From Paenisporosarcina macmurdoensis (lineage in GTDB: Bacteria > Bacillota > Bacilli > Bacillales_A > Planococcaceae), in contig NZ_JBHSRI010000018.1 in assembly GCF_042658845.1 (NCBI RefSeq), forward strand, positions 186,001 through 250,000: 64,000 bases of DNA, in the 5' to 3' direction. The translations under genes were made by a program, and so were the position numbers. Below, in pieces: positions 1-9,003 of the stretch. The notes under the pieces were generated by a model, which worked only from the letters and a program-made list of their open reading frames with translations, was not told where the DNA came from and did no database searches. The stretch's first letter is position 1, and each line of letters begins with the position of its first letter.

Positions 1-500
1 TAGAAGATGGAACGACTAAAAAATGGTCTGACATCAATCCTGAATGGCCAGATGAAGAAGTAGTATTCTACTCTCCAGGAACAGATTCTGGTACATTTGA
101 TTACTTTAATGAAATTATTCTTGAAGATGAAGATATTGTAAAAGCAACAACGCTTTCTGAAGATGACAACGTATTAGTACAAGGTGTTAAGGGTGACAAG
201 AATGCTATAGGATTCTTCGGATATGCTTACTACCTAGCTAACAAAGATTCAATGAATATTGTAACAATCGACGGCGTAGAACCAACAAATGAAACAATTG
301 AATCTGGTGACTATACACCACTATCTCGTCCATTGTTTGTTTATGTTAAAAATGAATCAGTAAAAGAAAACGAAGCGGTTTATGACTTCATGAAGTTTTC
401 ACTTGAAAATGCTGGTGAAATGGCTGAAGCAGTTGGCTATGTAAGCTTGCCAGAAGAAAAATACAAAGAAGATCTTGACGCATTAGAAGGTTTGAAATAA
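1..500 (+). CDS. pstS: PstS phosphate-binding protein, C-terminal part
   Basis: The 3' part of a gene cut by the window start; the reading frame is open from the first bases. It encodes the end of the extracellular phosphate-binding lipoprotein that delivers phosphate to the PstCAB importer. The phosphate-loop sequence GTDSGTFDYF is visible about 30 residues in, followed by the GFFGYAYY segment and a final SLPEEKY-type end typical of Firmicute PstS. The first domain and the signal peptide lie outside the window. pstC, pstA, pstB and phoU follow in order, which makes the assignment secure. A hairpin in the gap to pstC may reduce readthrough. Confidence 0.95.
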   Translation, partial: EDGTTKKWSDINPEWPDEEVVFYSPGTDSGTFDYFNEIILEDEDIVKATTLSEDDNVLVQGVKGDKNAIGFFGYAYYLANKDSMNIVTIDGVEPTNETIESGDYTPLSRPLFVYVKNESVKENEAVYDFMKFSLENAGEMAEAVGYVSLPEEKYKEDLDALEGLK

Positions 501-523
501 TTTAACCAAATTAAATGCGGTTC

Positions 524-562
524 GAGAGGCGAGTAGCAGCGGTGCTACTCTCTTCTCTTTTT
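524..562 (+). terminator. Hairpin between pstS and pstC, possible attenuator
   Basis: Perfect 8-bp arms GAGTAGCA (531-538) and TGCTACTC (543-550) around a four-base loop, followed by a pyrimidine-rich run ending in five T. It sits just after the pstS stop and before the pstC ribosome binding site. A partial terminator or mRNA-end stabiliser would keep the binding protein in excess over the membrane subunits. That role is inferred. Confidence 0.5.
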
Positions 563-581
563 AGGTAAAGGGGGATTTCAC

Positions 582-1529
582 ATGGCGTTAAATGATCAAT
601 CAGCAAAAGTGTCCGTTCAAGACATGATTTCGAAACAGAGAGGAAAGAAGGGCAAAAAGTGGGTTGAGAAATCAATTCCAGTCATTCTTTTTATCATTGC
701 CTCCATATCAGTATTAACAACTTTCGGGATTGTTTTCACACTGATTTTTGAAACTTATGAGTTTTTCCAACGTGTACCGTTTTTTGATTTTATATTCGGT
801 ACGGAGTGGTTGCCATTCTCAAACACTGAACCACTTTATGGTATTATGCCATTAATTGCGGGCACATTAAAAGTAACACTGATTGCTGTTGTGGTTGCGG
901 TACCATTTGGATTAGCATCGGCTGTATACTTAAGTGAATATGCAAGTGATAACATGCGTAGAGTTATTAAACCTGTTCTTGAAGTATTAGCAGGTGTACC
1001 AACAATCGTTTATGGTTTTTTTGCTTTAACATTTGTGACACCATTTTTACAACAATTTATTCCAGAGTTAAAGATTTTTAATGCATTAAGCCCTGGTATA
1101 GTGGTTGGGATTATGATATTACCAATGATTGCTTCTTTGTCAGAAGATGCAATGTCATCGGTACCTAATTCTATTCGAGATGGAGCACTAGCTTTAGGCG
1201 CAACCAAACTAGAAGTGGCCGTAAAAGTTGTATTACCAGCAGCATTATCTGGGATTATGGCTTCAATCGTTCTTGCAGTTTCACGGGCTATTGGAGAGAC
1301 AATGATTGTATCATTAGCAGGTGGGTCAACTCCGAGATTTGATTTAGATATGACGGATTCCATTCAAACCATGACAGCTTATATAGTTCAAGTTTCAACA
1401 GGGGATGCTGGGTATGGTACAACAATCTATTACTCGATTTATTCGGTCGGATTTACATTATTCCTCTTTACGCTTCTCATGAACTTATTAGCTCATGTGA
1501 TTTCAAAACGCTTTAGGGAGGAATACTAA
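582..1529 (+). CDS. pstC: Phosphate ABC transporter permease PstC
   Basis: One of the two membrane subunits of the high-affinity phosphate importer PstSCAB. The 315-residue product has an N-terminal cytoplasmic tail of about 30 residues, then six predicted membrane helices. The EAA loop of ABC permeases is visible (DGALALGATKLE, followed by KVVLPAALSGI). Start ATG is preceded by AAAGGGGGA at normal spacing. Next to pstS and one base from pstA, so clearly one transcription unit. Length and sequence are normal for Bacillales PstC. Confidence 0.97.
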   Translation: MALNDQSAKVSVQDMISKQRGKKGKKWVEKSIPVILFIIASISVLTTFGIVFTLIFETYEFFQRVPFFDFIFGTEWLPFSNTEPLYGIMPLIAGTLKVTLIAVVVAVPFGLASAVYLSEYASDNMRRVIKPVLEVLAGVPTIVYGFFALTFVTPFLQQFIPELKIFNALSPGIVVGIMILPMIASLSEDAMSSVPNSIRDGALALGATKLEVAVKVVLPAALSGIMASIVLAVSRAIGETMIVSLAGGSTPRFDLDMTDSIQTMTAYIVQVSTGDAGYGTTIYYSIYSVGFTLFLFTLLMNLLAHVISKRFREEY

Positions 1530-1530
1530 G

Positions 1531-2409
1531 ATGAAATATATCGATCATGGATCTGTTGTTAAACGTATGGGCACTAGAATGATTGTAAATAAAGTATTCA
1601 AAGCGCTATTCTTTTTGGCAACATTATTTGCTCTATTAGCTTTAGGTGTACTGTTTTATCGGATTTTCACCCAAGGTATCGGTTATTTATCAATCGACTT
1701 CTTTTTAAACTTCGGTTCACGCTTCCCTGAAAAAGCAGGGATTAAGGCGGCTCTTGTTGGATCCCTTTGGATGATGGCAGTAGTGGCACCTGTTTCATTA
1801 TTACTAGGTGTAGGTTCTGCCATATACTTAGAGGAATATGCGAAGAAAGGCAAAATTAATGATTTCATTCGTATGAATATTTCTAACTTAGCTGGCGTTC
1901 CATCAGTTGTGTTTGGTTTACTCGGTTTAACGATTTTTGTACGAGCGCTAGCACTTGGTAATAGTATTTTAGCTGCAGGATTCACGATGAGTTTATTAAT
2001 ATTGCCTGTAATCATCGTTTCTTCACAAGAAGCAATTCGTGCAGTTCCAAAAGATTTACGGGAAGCATCTTATGGAATGGGCGCTACCAAATGGCAGACG
2101 ATTGCAAGAGTAGTTTTGCCTTCAGCAATTCCTGGTATTTTAACAGGTGGGATTTTAGCGCTTTCTCGAGCAATTGGAGAAACAGCACCGCTCGTAGTAA
2201 TCGGAATTCCAGTAATTATACAATTTGTTCCAGAAAACCTTCTTAGTCAATTTACGGCGATGCCAATGCAGATTTTTGACTGGGCAAAACGGCCACAAGA
2301 AGCGTTTCAAAGTGTTGCGGCAGCTGGAATTATCGTATTAATGGTGTTCTTGTTGCTGATGAATTCTATTGCGGTGTTCATTCGAAATAAGTTCCAAAAA
2401 CGTTATTAA
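1531..2409 (+). CDS. pstA: Phosphate ABC transporter permease PstA
   Basis: Second permease of the phosphate importer and partner of PstC in the inner channel. The 292-residue product has six predicted helices and the EAA motif (EASYGMGATKWQ, then RVVLPSAIPGI). The start ATG lies one base after the pstC stop, with GGAGG inside the end of pstC, so the two are translationally linked. The ATPase gene follows 28 bases later. Confidence 0.97.
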   Translation: MKYIDHGSVVKRMGTRMIVNKVFKALFFLATLFALLALGVLFYRIFTQGIGYLSIDFFLNFGSRFPEKAGIKAALVGSLWMMAVVAPVSLLLGVGSAIYLEEYAKKGKINDFIRMNISNLAGVPSVVFGLLGLTIFVRALALGNSILAAGFTMSLLILPVIIVSSQEAIRAVPKDLREASYGMGATKWQTIARVVLPSAIPGILTGGILALSRAIGETAPLVVIGIPVIIQFVPENLLSQFTAMPMQIFDWAKRPQEAFQSVAAAGIIVLMVFLLLMNSIAVFIRNKFQKRY

Positions 2410-2437
2410 GCCAATGCGGCATGGGAGGGTTTCAAAA

Positions 2438-3268
2438 ATGGTTCAACTGAACGTAAACAAACAAACAACAACATCTACAGCACCATTCAAAGCCAATCAA
2501 GAGTTAACTGAAAATAACATTGTGTATGATACTCGTCAATTAAATTTATGGTATGGCAATCACCATGCTTTAAAAAACATAGATTTAGCTATTAAAGAAA
2601 ATGAAGTGACAGCAATTATTGGACCTTCGGGTTGTGGAAAATCAACATATATTAAGACATTGAATCGTATGGTGGAGTTAGTACCATCTGTTAAAACATC
2701 GGGAGAAATTATTTATCGTGATCGCAATATTTTAGATGCAGGTTATGGTGTAGAAGAATTGCGAACAAAAGTGGGTATGGTTTTCCAAAAACCAAATCCA
2801 TTCCCAAAATCAATATTTGATAATATTGCTTATGGTCCTCGTATTCATGGCATTAAAAACAAAAAAGTATTGGATGGCATTGTTGAACAAAGTTTGCGTG
2901 GAGCAGCCATCTGGGATGAAGTTAAAGATCGCTTAAACGAAAATGCATACAGTTTATCAGGTGGACAGCAACAACGTATTTGTATTGCTCGTGCACTGGC
3001 AATAGAGCCCGACGTTATATTAATGGACGAACCTACATCTGCACTTGATCCAATTTCAACGCTAAAAATTGAAGAATTAGTTCAAGAATTAAAACAAAGC
3101 TACTCAATTATCATTGTCACGCATAACATGCAACAAGCAGCGCGTATTTCTGATCAAACGGCATTCTTCTTAAATGGAGAAGTTATAGAATATGATAAGA
3201 CGGATACCATTTTTTCTACGCCTTCTGACAAACGAACAGAAGATTACATTTCAGGACGCTTTGGTTGA
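2438..3268 (+). CDS. pstB: Phosphate ABC transporter ATP-binding protein PstB
   Basis: ATPase subunit that powers phosphate import. Visible motifs are Walker A GPSGCGKST, Q-loop VFQKPNPFP, signature LSGGQQQR, Walker B VILMDEPTSALD and the switch histidine in VTHNM. An in-frame ATG exists at 2369 inside pstA. The start at 2438 is preferred because GGGAGG precedes it, giving 276 residues. B. subtilis has two pstB copies at this locus; here there is only one. Confidence 0.96.
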   Translation: MVQLNVNKQTTTSTAPFKANQELTENNIVYDTRQLNLWYGNHHALKNIDLAIKENEVTAIIGPSGCGKSTYIKTLNRMVELVPSVKTSGEIIYRDRNILDAGYGVEELRTKVGMVFQKPNPFPKSIFDNIAYGPRIHGIKNKKVLDGIVEQSLRGAAIWDEVKDRLNENAYSLSGGQQQRICIARALAIEPDVILMDEPTSALDPISTLKIEELVQELKQSYSIIIVTHNMQQAARISDQTAFFLNGEVIEYDKTDTIFSTPSDKRTEDYISGRFG

Positions 3269-3289
3269 TTATGAAGGGGGTAAACGAAG

Positions 3290-3949
3290 ATGGTAGTTAG
3301 AGAAAAATTCGAGTTTGAGCTTAATGGTGTTCAAGAACAATTTTTATTGCTTAGCAATTTAGCCATTTCTACATTGAACAAATCAATTGATGCGTTGTTA
3401 AGTCAAGACGTGGATCTTGCTTTATCAATTATTGAAAACGATATTCATATTAATCGGATGGAAGAAGAAATTAACGATCGTGTCATTTTATTATTAGCGA
3501 AACAGCAACCAGTAGCTACGGATTTAAGACGCTTAATCGTTTTGATAAAAGCGGCACATGATATGGAGCGCGTTGGTGACTACGCTGTTAACATTGCAAA
3601 AGAAGCCATACGTATTGGAAAAGCACAATTTGTTCCACCAATAAAAAATATTGAAGAAATGCGTACTTTAACAATTGCTATGTTAACTGATGTGATGAAA
3701 GCCTTTATTGATGAAAACATTGAGCAAGCTCGTAAAATTGCAGAACTAGATGATCAAGTTGATAACTTGTATGGTCTTACCATACAGCAGCTTTTAAAAG
3801 TGGGTTCTGAAAACCCACAATTATTAAGCCAGGTGACTCAACTGTCATTCGTCTGTAGATATTTAGAGCGCTCAGCTGATCATGCAACGAATATTGCGGA
3901 AGAATTATTTTATTTAGTAAAAGGTCGTCATTACGAATTAAATAATTAG
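3290..3949 (+). CDS. phoU: Phosphate signalling regulator PhoU
   Basis: PhoU-family protein, two three-helix bundles that bind metal clusters and damp phosphate uptake and two-component signalling. The 219-residue product is a normal length. Both repeats carry the family signature: DLRRLIVLIKAAHDMERVGDYAVNIA near residue 80-105 and the shorter CRYLERSADHATNIAEE near the end. RBS AAGGGGG precedes ATG 3290. Last gene of the pst operon. B. subtilis 168 lacks phoU at this position, so this resembles other Bacillales. Confidence 0.95.
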   Translation: MVVREKFEFELNGVQEQFLLLSNLAISTLNKSIDALLSQDVDLALSIIENDIHINRMEEEINDRVILLLAKQQPVATDLRRLIVLIKAAHDMERVGDYAVNIAKEAIRIGKAQFVPPIKNIEEMRTLTIAMLTDVMKAFIDENIEQARKIAELDDQVDNLYGLTIQQLLKVGSENPQLLSQVTQLSFVCRYLERSADHATNIAEELFYLVKGRHYELNN

Positions 3950-4006
3950 ATATTTTTCGCTGTATATAAATATTTGAAAGTTAATAGTAGATTTTTATTT
4001 GGCTTA

Positions 4007-4015
4007 TGCTATAAT
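4007..4015 (+). promoter_or_regulatory. Extended -10 promoter for rpmG
   Basis: TG-C-TATAAT (TG at 4007-4008, hexamer 4010-4015) is a perfect extended -10 sequence about 65 bases before rpmG. No good -35 hexamer is present at 17 bases, as is common with extended -10 promoters. It would separate rpmG-yqgN-yqgQ transcription from the pst operon. Confidence 0.55.
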
Positions 4016-4080
4016 AAGTTAGTCGTATAAATTATGCTCAATAATGAAACTTGAATCCTGATTAAATGGGAGGGATAAAG

Positions 4081-4230
4081 ATGCGCGTTAACATCACACT
4101 AGCTTGCACAGATTGCGGCGAGCGCAACTACATTTCTAAGAAAAACAAGCGTAACAATCCGGAACGTCTTGAAATGAAAAAATATTGCTCACGTGAAAAG
4201 AAAATGACAACTCACCGTGAAACAAAATAA
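4081..4230 (+). CDS. rpmG: 50S ribosomal protein L33
   Basis: Complete 49-residue ribosomal protein L33, a basic zinc-ribbon-like protein of the large subunit. It starts MRVNITLACTDCGERNY and ends HRETK, nearly identical to B. subtilis RpmGA. The first CxxC is present. The second is reduced to a single Cys (KYCSREKK), so full four-Cys zinc binding is unlikely, as in RpmGA. AGGGAGGG lies at normal distance before ATG. A strong terminator follows, and yqgN starts 15 bases beyond that, so most transcripts probably stop between them. Confidence 0.97.
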   Translation: MRVNITLACTDCGERNYISKKNKRNNPERLEMKKYCSREKKMTTHRETK

Positions 4231-4238
4231 AACCATTT

Positions 4239-4269
4239 AACCAAAACCTTTCGAGGTTTTGGTTTTTTT
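4239..4269 (+). terminator. Rho-independent terminator after rpmG
   Basis: Arms AACCAAAACC and GGTTTTGGTT form a perfect 10-bp stem with loop TTTCGA, followed by a T run. It lies only 15 bases before the yqgN start. Confidence 0.9.
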
Positions 4270-4284
4270 CATGGAGGAATTGCA

Positions 4285-4857
4285 ATGGAAAAGTCCACCT
4301 TAAGAAAAAGTGTCCTACATAAATTAAATAATGTTGAATCAGCAGTGCATAATGAACAATCTCATCATATACATAAGAAAGTATTAGTTGAAGAGAAAGT
4401 TAAGAATGCGCAAGTAATTGGCATCACCTTATCTTCCTTTCCGGAAGTGGATACATGGAATTTAATTCAAGAACTTTGGAAGTTGGGTAAACAAGTAGTC
4501 GTTCCAAAGTGCGAACCTGCTTCACGAGGCATGACTTTTTATCAAATTGAGTCTTTTGATCAACTTGAAGTCGTATATATGAAACTTAAAGAACCTATTC
4601 CAACTATAACAAAAAAAATGGAAGCAACTCAAATTGACTTGTTGATTGTGCCTGGTGTAGTCTTTAATAAGCAAGGATACCGAATTGGTTTTGGTGGAGG
4701 GTATTATGACCGTTTTTTAAGTGGTTATAAAGGAGCTACATTCGCTTTAGCATTTAATTGTCAAATCGTTGATGATTTGCCGATTGAGCGGTTTGATTTA
4801 CCTGTACAATACATCATTACCGAAACGCAGCGAATTCAATGTTCGAAAGTAGAGTGA
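4285..4857 (+). CDS. yqgN: 5-formyltetrahydrofolate cyclo-ligase
   Basis: ATP-dependent enzyme that converts 5-formyl-tetrahydrofolate to 5,10-methenyl-tetrahydrofolate, recycling a side product of folate metabolism. The 190-residue product carries the family hallmark PGVVFNKQGYRIGFGGGYYDR near residues 130-150, which binds nucleotide and substrate. RBS GGAGG precedes ATG 4285. yqgQ follows five bases after the stop. The neighbourhood rpmG-yqgN-yqgQ matches B. subtilis except that gluP and glcK are missing. Confidence 0.93.
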   Translation: MEKSTLRKSVLHKLNNVESAVHNEQSHHIHKKVLVEEKVKNAQVIGITLSSFPEVDTWNLIQELWKLGKQVVVPKCEPASRGMTFYQIESFDQLEVVYMKLKEPIPTITKKMEATQIDLLIVPGVVFNKQGYRIGFGGGYYDRFLSGYKGATFALAFNCQIVDDLPIERFDLPVQYIITETQRIQCSKVE

Positions 4858-4861
4858 AAAA

Positions 4862-5068
4862 ATGAAGTCAATATATGATATTATGCAATTGTTAAAAAAT
4901 TATGGAACATACATTTATACAACAGAACGACAAGCAGATATCTTGTTAATGGAGGGCGAGATCCGTGAGCTTTATAAATCAGAAATGATGGATACACAGG
5001 ATTATCAAATGGCTATTCTCTTGCTAAGACAAGAATTGTCTCGTTTAGTAGAAAATAATATAAAGTGA
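4862..5068 (+). CDS. yqgQ: YqgQ family small protein (DUF910)
   Basis: 68-residue acidic helical protein of the YqgQ/DUF910 family. The start YDIMQLLKNYGTYIYTTERQAD and the central MEGEIRELYKSEMMD match the family pattern of a three-helix fold. Molecular role unknown; in Bacillus it usually sits beside the glucokinase gene, which is not present here. Start ATG 4862 overlaps the yqgN end region, with its RBS in the last codons of yqgN, indicating coupled translation. Confidence 0.88.
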   Translation: MKSIYDIMQLLKNYGTYIYTTERQADILLMEGEIRELYKSEMMDTQDYQMAILLLRQELSRLVENNIK

Positions 5069-5090
5069 AATAACGATTTATCAATTCAAT

Positions 5091-5126
5091 CTGAGCCACA
5101 AGAAGGTGGTCCAGGTTGTTTTTTTA
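5091..5126 (+). terminator. Probable terminator after yqgQ
   Basis: CTGAGCCAC and GGTGGTCCAG pair with one mismatch and one wobble around a short A-rich loop, followed after four bases by seven T. It closes the yqgN-yqgQ unit. The rest of the 421-base gap to ltaS (to 5489) shows no open reading frame with a ribosome binding site; it is AT-rich and probably holds the ltaS promoter (TATACT near 5244). Confidence 0.6.
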
Positions 5127-5489
5127 TGGAGGTTTTACTAAGTAAATGATGTCCTTATGAATATTTTTGGATTTAAATGAAACTTTTATAGTTTTCATAC
5201 GTCTTATATAGGGTACTTATTAAGTGATACATCAATTCAATTATACTCTGATATTATGAAGCTAAAGTTGCGAAAATGTTAAAAAAGGATTAAGATGTAT
5301 TAATGTTTCTTTCTTTCGCCGAATATAATGTGGATTCTCCCCATAAGGTATTTACTATTGCTTTATCGAGTGGAATAGTATCATTCAGACAGAAAGCAAT
5401 CGTTTGACTCTGTGTGAAAACAGAGGTTGTACGATTAATTTTTGCGGAGAAAAATTTGGAGTTTGAAAGTGATGAGGAGGATGTTAGGA

Positions 5490-7391
5490 ATGAAGAACAA
5501 AAATTACCCTAAACATTCGATTTTGGCAATAGCCATTTTGCTAACTTGGATTAAAACATATGTGGTATACCATACAAGTTTTGATATGAAAATTGAAAAT
5601 GTTATGCAACAACTGATTTTATTTATGAACCCATTAAGCTTTTTACTTGCTGCATATGGTATTTCATTATTCTTTAAATCCGTTAAGGTTAGAAATCGAT
5701 ATTTAATTATTATGAGTTCAATATTAGCTGTCATTTTATACGCAAACGTTGCTTTTTATCGCTTCTTTAGCGATTTCATTACATTACCTGTGTTGTTTCA
5801 AACGAGCAACTTTGGTGATTTAGGTGCTTCTGCAGCAGAAAGTATCTACTGGACAGACGTTTTTTACTTGACAGATGTAGTTTTATTAATAGTGGCAATG
5901 AAATTGTTACCAACCACTAAGGAATCGGCAATTGTTAAACCGGCTATTCGAAGAGCGTATTTTGTAATTGCTGCAGCTATTATGTTTTTAAATTTAGGAC
6001 TTGCTGAAACAGAACGCCCACAGCTTCTTACACGAAGCTTTGATCGTGAATTATTAGTGAAAAACATTGGAACATATAATTATCACATTTATGATATTTA
6101 TATTCAATCTAAATCACATGCACAACGCGCTTTAGCGGACGGCAGTGAACTAGTCGAAGTAAATAACTATGTACGTTCGAACCAAGCAGAACCAAATTAT
6201 GAAGTGTTTGGAACTGCAGAAGGTAAAAATGTAATAGTCGTTTCATTAGAGTCACTTCAAACGTTTGTCGTGAACGAGGAAATGAACGGCGAAGTGGTTA
6301 CACCATTCTTAAATGAATTAACTAAAGATAATGATACGTATTATTTCCCGAATTTCTACCATCAAACAGGTTTAGGTAAAACATCTGACTCTGAGTTTAT
6401 CGTTGAAAATGGCTTATATCCATTAGGTGGAGGAGCAGTATTCTTCACAAATAGCGGAAACACATATAATTCAATGACTGAAAAGTTAAATGGAAAAGGT
6501 TATTTTACAAATGTTATGCACTCTAACAACAAGAGCTTCTGGAACCGTGACATTATGTACAATGCTTTAGATGTTGATAAATTCTATGACGTAGATAGTT
6601 ATGAAGTTGCAGATGGCGATGCAGTTAACTGGGGATTGAAAGATATTCCGTTCTTTAAACAATCAGTTGAACACATGACAGAAATGCAAAAACCATTCTA
6701 TTCTCGTTTAATTACTTTAACAAATCACTATCCATTCCATTTGGATGAAGAAGATCAGTTAATTCCTGAGTATGATTCAAACTCTGGTACATTGAATCGT
6801 TACTTCCAAACAGCTCGTTATATGGATGAGTCAGTGAAAGTTTTGTTTGAAGAATTAAAAGCAAAAGGTTTGTATGAAGACTCAATTATTGTGATGTATG
6901 GTGATCATTATGGTATTTCTGAAAATCATAATGAAGCAATGGCACAATATTTAGAGAAAGAAATTACTCCTTTTGAAAGTGCACAATTACAACGAGTACC
7001 AATGTTTATTCATATTCCTGGTTCAGATCAAGGTAAAGTAGTGGAAGAAGTATCTGGTCAAATTGATATTCGACCAACTTTACTACATTTACTTGGTGTT
7101 GAAACAAGTAAAGATATGCAACTAGGTGCCGATGTTTTCTCTAAAGATCATGAAGAGTTTGTCGTATTCCGTGATGGACGTTTTGTTACTGACAAAGTGG
7201 TCTATGCAGGTAATGTTTGTTACGACAAAGAAACTGGAGAAGAAACTGAAGCTGAAGCATGTGCTCCTTATATTGAACGTGCAGCTGAAGAACTAGAATA
7301 CTCAGATACAATTATCAATGGAGATTTACTTCGTTTTTATGATGAAAAAACAGGGAATCTTTTAATTGATGAAGCCGCTGAGACGAAATAA
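5490..7391 (+). CDS. ltaS: Lipoteichoic acid synthase (LtaS/YqgS type)
   Basis: Membrane enzyme that polymerises glycerol-phosphate from phosphatidylglycerol onto the lipoteichoic acid anchor. The N-terminal 200 residues hold five predicted membrane helices. The extracellular sulfatase-type domain carries the catalytic threonine in GLGKTSDSEF and metal-site sequences VVSLESLQTF and MYGDHYGISEN. An upstream in-frame TTG at 5442 exists. ATG 5490 has AGGAGG nine bases before it and is preferred (633 residues). It stands alone between terminators, in the position of B. subtilis yqgS. Confidence 0.92.
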   Translation: MKNKNYPKHSILAIAILLTWIKTYVVYHTSFDMKIENVMQQLILFMNPLSFLLAAYGISLFFKSVKVRNRYLIIMSSILAVILYANVAFYRFFSDFITLPVLFQTSNFGDLGASAAESIYWTDVFYLTDVVLLIVAMKLLPTTKESAIVKPAIRRAYFVIAAAIMFLNLGLAETERPQLLTRSFDRELLVKNIGTYNYHIYDIYIQSKSHAQRALADGSELVEVNNYVRSNQAEPNYEVFGTAEGKNVIVVSLESLQTFVVNEEMNGEVVTPFLNELTKDNDTYYFPNFYHQTGLGKTSDSEFIVENGLYPLGGGAVFFTNSGNTYNSMTEKLNGKGYFTNVMHSNNKSFWNRDIMYNALDVDKFYDVDSYEVADGDAVNWGLKDIPFFKQSVEHMTEMQKPFYSRLITLTNHYPFHLDEEDQLIPEYDSNSGTLNRYFQTARYMDESVKVLFEELKAKGLYEDSIIVMYGDHYGISENHNEAMAQYLEKEITPFESAQLQRVPMFIHIPGSDQGKVVEEVSGQIDIRPTLLHLLGVETSKDMQLGADVFSKDHEEFVVFRDGRFVTDKVVYAGNVCYDKETGEETEAEACAPYIERAAEELEYSDTIINGDLLRFYDEKTGNLLIDEAAETK

Positions 7392-7405
7392 TTAGTATGA
7401 AAGCT

Positions 7406-7447
7406 ATCGCTTAAAAGTGTAAATACACTTTTAGGCGATTTTTTTTA
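7406..7447 (+). terminator. Terminator after ltaS
   Basis: Long stem ATCGC-TTAAAAGTGT paired with ACACTTTTAG-GCGAT around AAAT, then eight T. The stop codon of ltaS is 15 bases upstream. Confidence 0.9.
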
Positions 7448-7508
7448 TTTTTTTGAAACACATTGTTGAATTAAACGTACTACTAAGTAGAGAAGAAGGG
7501 GGATTCGG

Positions 7509-8615
7509 ATGACACGTTGTTTCATATATATAATGTTGCTACTCATGATCGTTTCAGGTTGTCAGCCGACGACTCCCCCAGAATTAGTAAAACCACCTAA
7601 AGATACGAAGATAGAACAAGAGAAACCGGTAATCAAGGAAGAGGTTAGTCGCTTAAGTATTCCTAGGGAAAACTTTGACCGAGTGGTAGGTTGGGTAACA
7701 AATGAAGAAATTCTTTACGTAACACGTCAACAGTCACAATCATCACTACGTCTATATCACAATGAAACAGGTGAAATAAAAGAAATTACTAAAATCGTAG
7801 AACCAATAATTGAAGTTAGAATTCATCCTGACCTCACTAAACTAGCTGTTATTACTTCGAGTAATTCGTTAAGTGCTACCATACATATATTCTCTATAGC
7901 AGGAGAAAAAATTGATGAGGTAACAATTGAATCATCGGAAATGTACTGGGATTGGGATTCATCTCATAATGACCAGTTGTTTTTCAGTGCTTTTTACGAA
8001 GACTGGACGTTTGATTCATTTGTTTACTTGGGTAAAACAAAAGAATTAAATCGCATTGAGGCGACAGATCCATTTGGGAAATGGGGATACGATTCAACTA
8101 TTCAAATGATTAATTGGCCAGAAAATGATTCCTTAAGTGGGGGTTCGTTACGTGAACTAAACAGTAAAACCATGTCTTTTCAAGATTCTACAGACTCAAC
8201 GATTATATATGTGGAATCGTTTAGAGAGGTGAATTTGACTGTTCGGATTTCTGAAGATCAGCAACTATTCTTGTATACCGTGACTAATATTAAAGAAGGA
8301 AAAAGTGCGACGTATGAAATGCCAGTTATTAGTAATTATTCACAGTGGTTTGTTCCAGAAATAGATTGGCTTGATGATGGGACCATCGTGACATTTGTAG
8401 CGAAAGAATCTGGACTAATGGATGCAATCTCAAAAGATTTTACACTCGTCCAACTAACTCATGAAACAACTAGTAAAACGTCAATTTGGGAAGGTCCTTA
8501 CGGGCAGTTTGCATGTACACCTTCTGGACAAATTTGTTTAATTGGTGTGGAATTAAAGGGAATATTAAAGGTAGGGAGTAATGTAGTGAAACCGTGGATT
8601 GAAATAATAGAATAA
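7509..8615 (+). CDS. yqgU: YqgU-like lipoprotein
   Basis: Predicted secreted lipoprotein of 368 residues. The signal peptide is short and hydrophobic, with lipobox IVSG|C at residues 15-19. A proline- and lysine-rich linker follows, then a region of repeated beta-strand segments (for example WVTNEEILYVT, LRLYHNETGEI and WDWDSSHNDQLFF) suggesting a beta-propeller. The position next to the yqgW and yqgX homologues matches B. subtilis yqgU. Function is not known. RBS AAGGGGGA precedes ATG. Confidence 0.82.
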   Translation: MTRCFIYIMLLLMIVSGCQPTTPPELVKPPKDTKIEQEKPVIKEEVSRLSIPRENFDRVVGWVTNEEILYVTRQQSQSSLRLYHNETGEIKEITKIVEPIIEVRIHPDLTKLAVITSSNSLSATIHIFSIAGEKIDEVTIESSEMYWDWDSSHNDQLFFSAFYEDWTFDSFVYLGKTKELNRIEATDPFGKWGYDSTIQMINWPENDSLSGGSLRELNSKTMSFQDSTDSTIIYVESFREVNLTVRISEDQQLFLYTVTNIKEGKSATYEMPVISNYSQWFVPEIDWLDDGTIVTFVAKESGLMDAISKDFTLVQLTHETTSKTSIWEGPYGQFACTPSGQICLIGVELKGILKVGSNVVKPWIEIIE

Positions 8616-8616
8616 A

Positions 8617-8655
8617 TAAAAAAGCTAACTATCCAATTGGATCGTTAGCTTTTTT
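8617..8655. terminator. Bidirectional terminator between yqgU and yqgW
   Basis: AAAAAAGCTAAC-ATCCAATTGGAT-GTTAGCTTTTTT, a near-perfect palindrome with A run on one side and T run on the other. It can serve both converging genes. Confidence 0.9.
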
Positions 8656-8660
8656 AGATA

Positions 8661-8840
8661 CTAGTGTAAACTTGGTGGATAGCCTTGATTCAAGATCGTC
8701 ATAACTGTGAAGAATCCGAAAATGGCAAAAGTGCCAAGATTAAAGAGTAAACTCAGAAGATTTTTCTCTTTAAATGCTTGATAAGTACCAAATGCACCCA
8801 AAATTGCTACAAGGCCAAAAATAACCATTAATAAGTTCAT
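8661..8840 (-). CDS. yqgW: Small membrane protein, DUF2759 (YqgW-like)
   Basis: 59-residue protein with two predicted membrane helices (LLMVIFGLVAILGAFGTYQAF and a second around residues 30-48) and the family end TVMTILNQGYPP. Function unknown. A longer reading starting eight codons upstream is possible, but AAAGGAG lies six bases before the ATG at 8840, so the shorter form is preferred. Convergent with yqgU, sharing its terminator. Family assignment is from sequence pattern and synteny. Confidence 0.75.
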   Translation of the reverse strand: MNLLMVIFGLVAILGAFGTYQAFKEKNLLSLLFNLGTFAIFGFFTVMTILNQGYPPSLH

Positions 8841-9003
8841 GAAAGACACTCCTTTTGATATCATGAATGTGATATCGAATACAAGTTTTCTACCTTATTA
8901 TAAATTTATATTAGAGGTTTGTCGAGGATTAAAAAGTGTCGGATGTATGAACGAGCATGTACGCCGAATGACTTTCTGCTACAATTGATTGGAGGTGAAG
9001 CAC

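Noticed and set aside
1010..1363. 117-codon minus-strand frame within pstC, and similar long opposite-strand frames in pstA, lpdV, mutB and accC
   Set aside because: They mirror well-conserved genes, have no ribosome sites and unlikely compositions.
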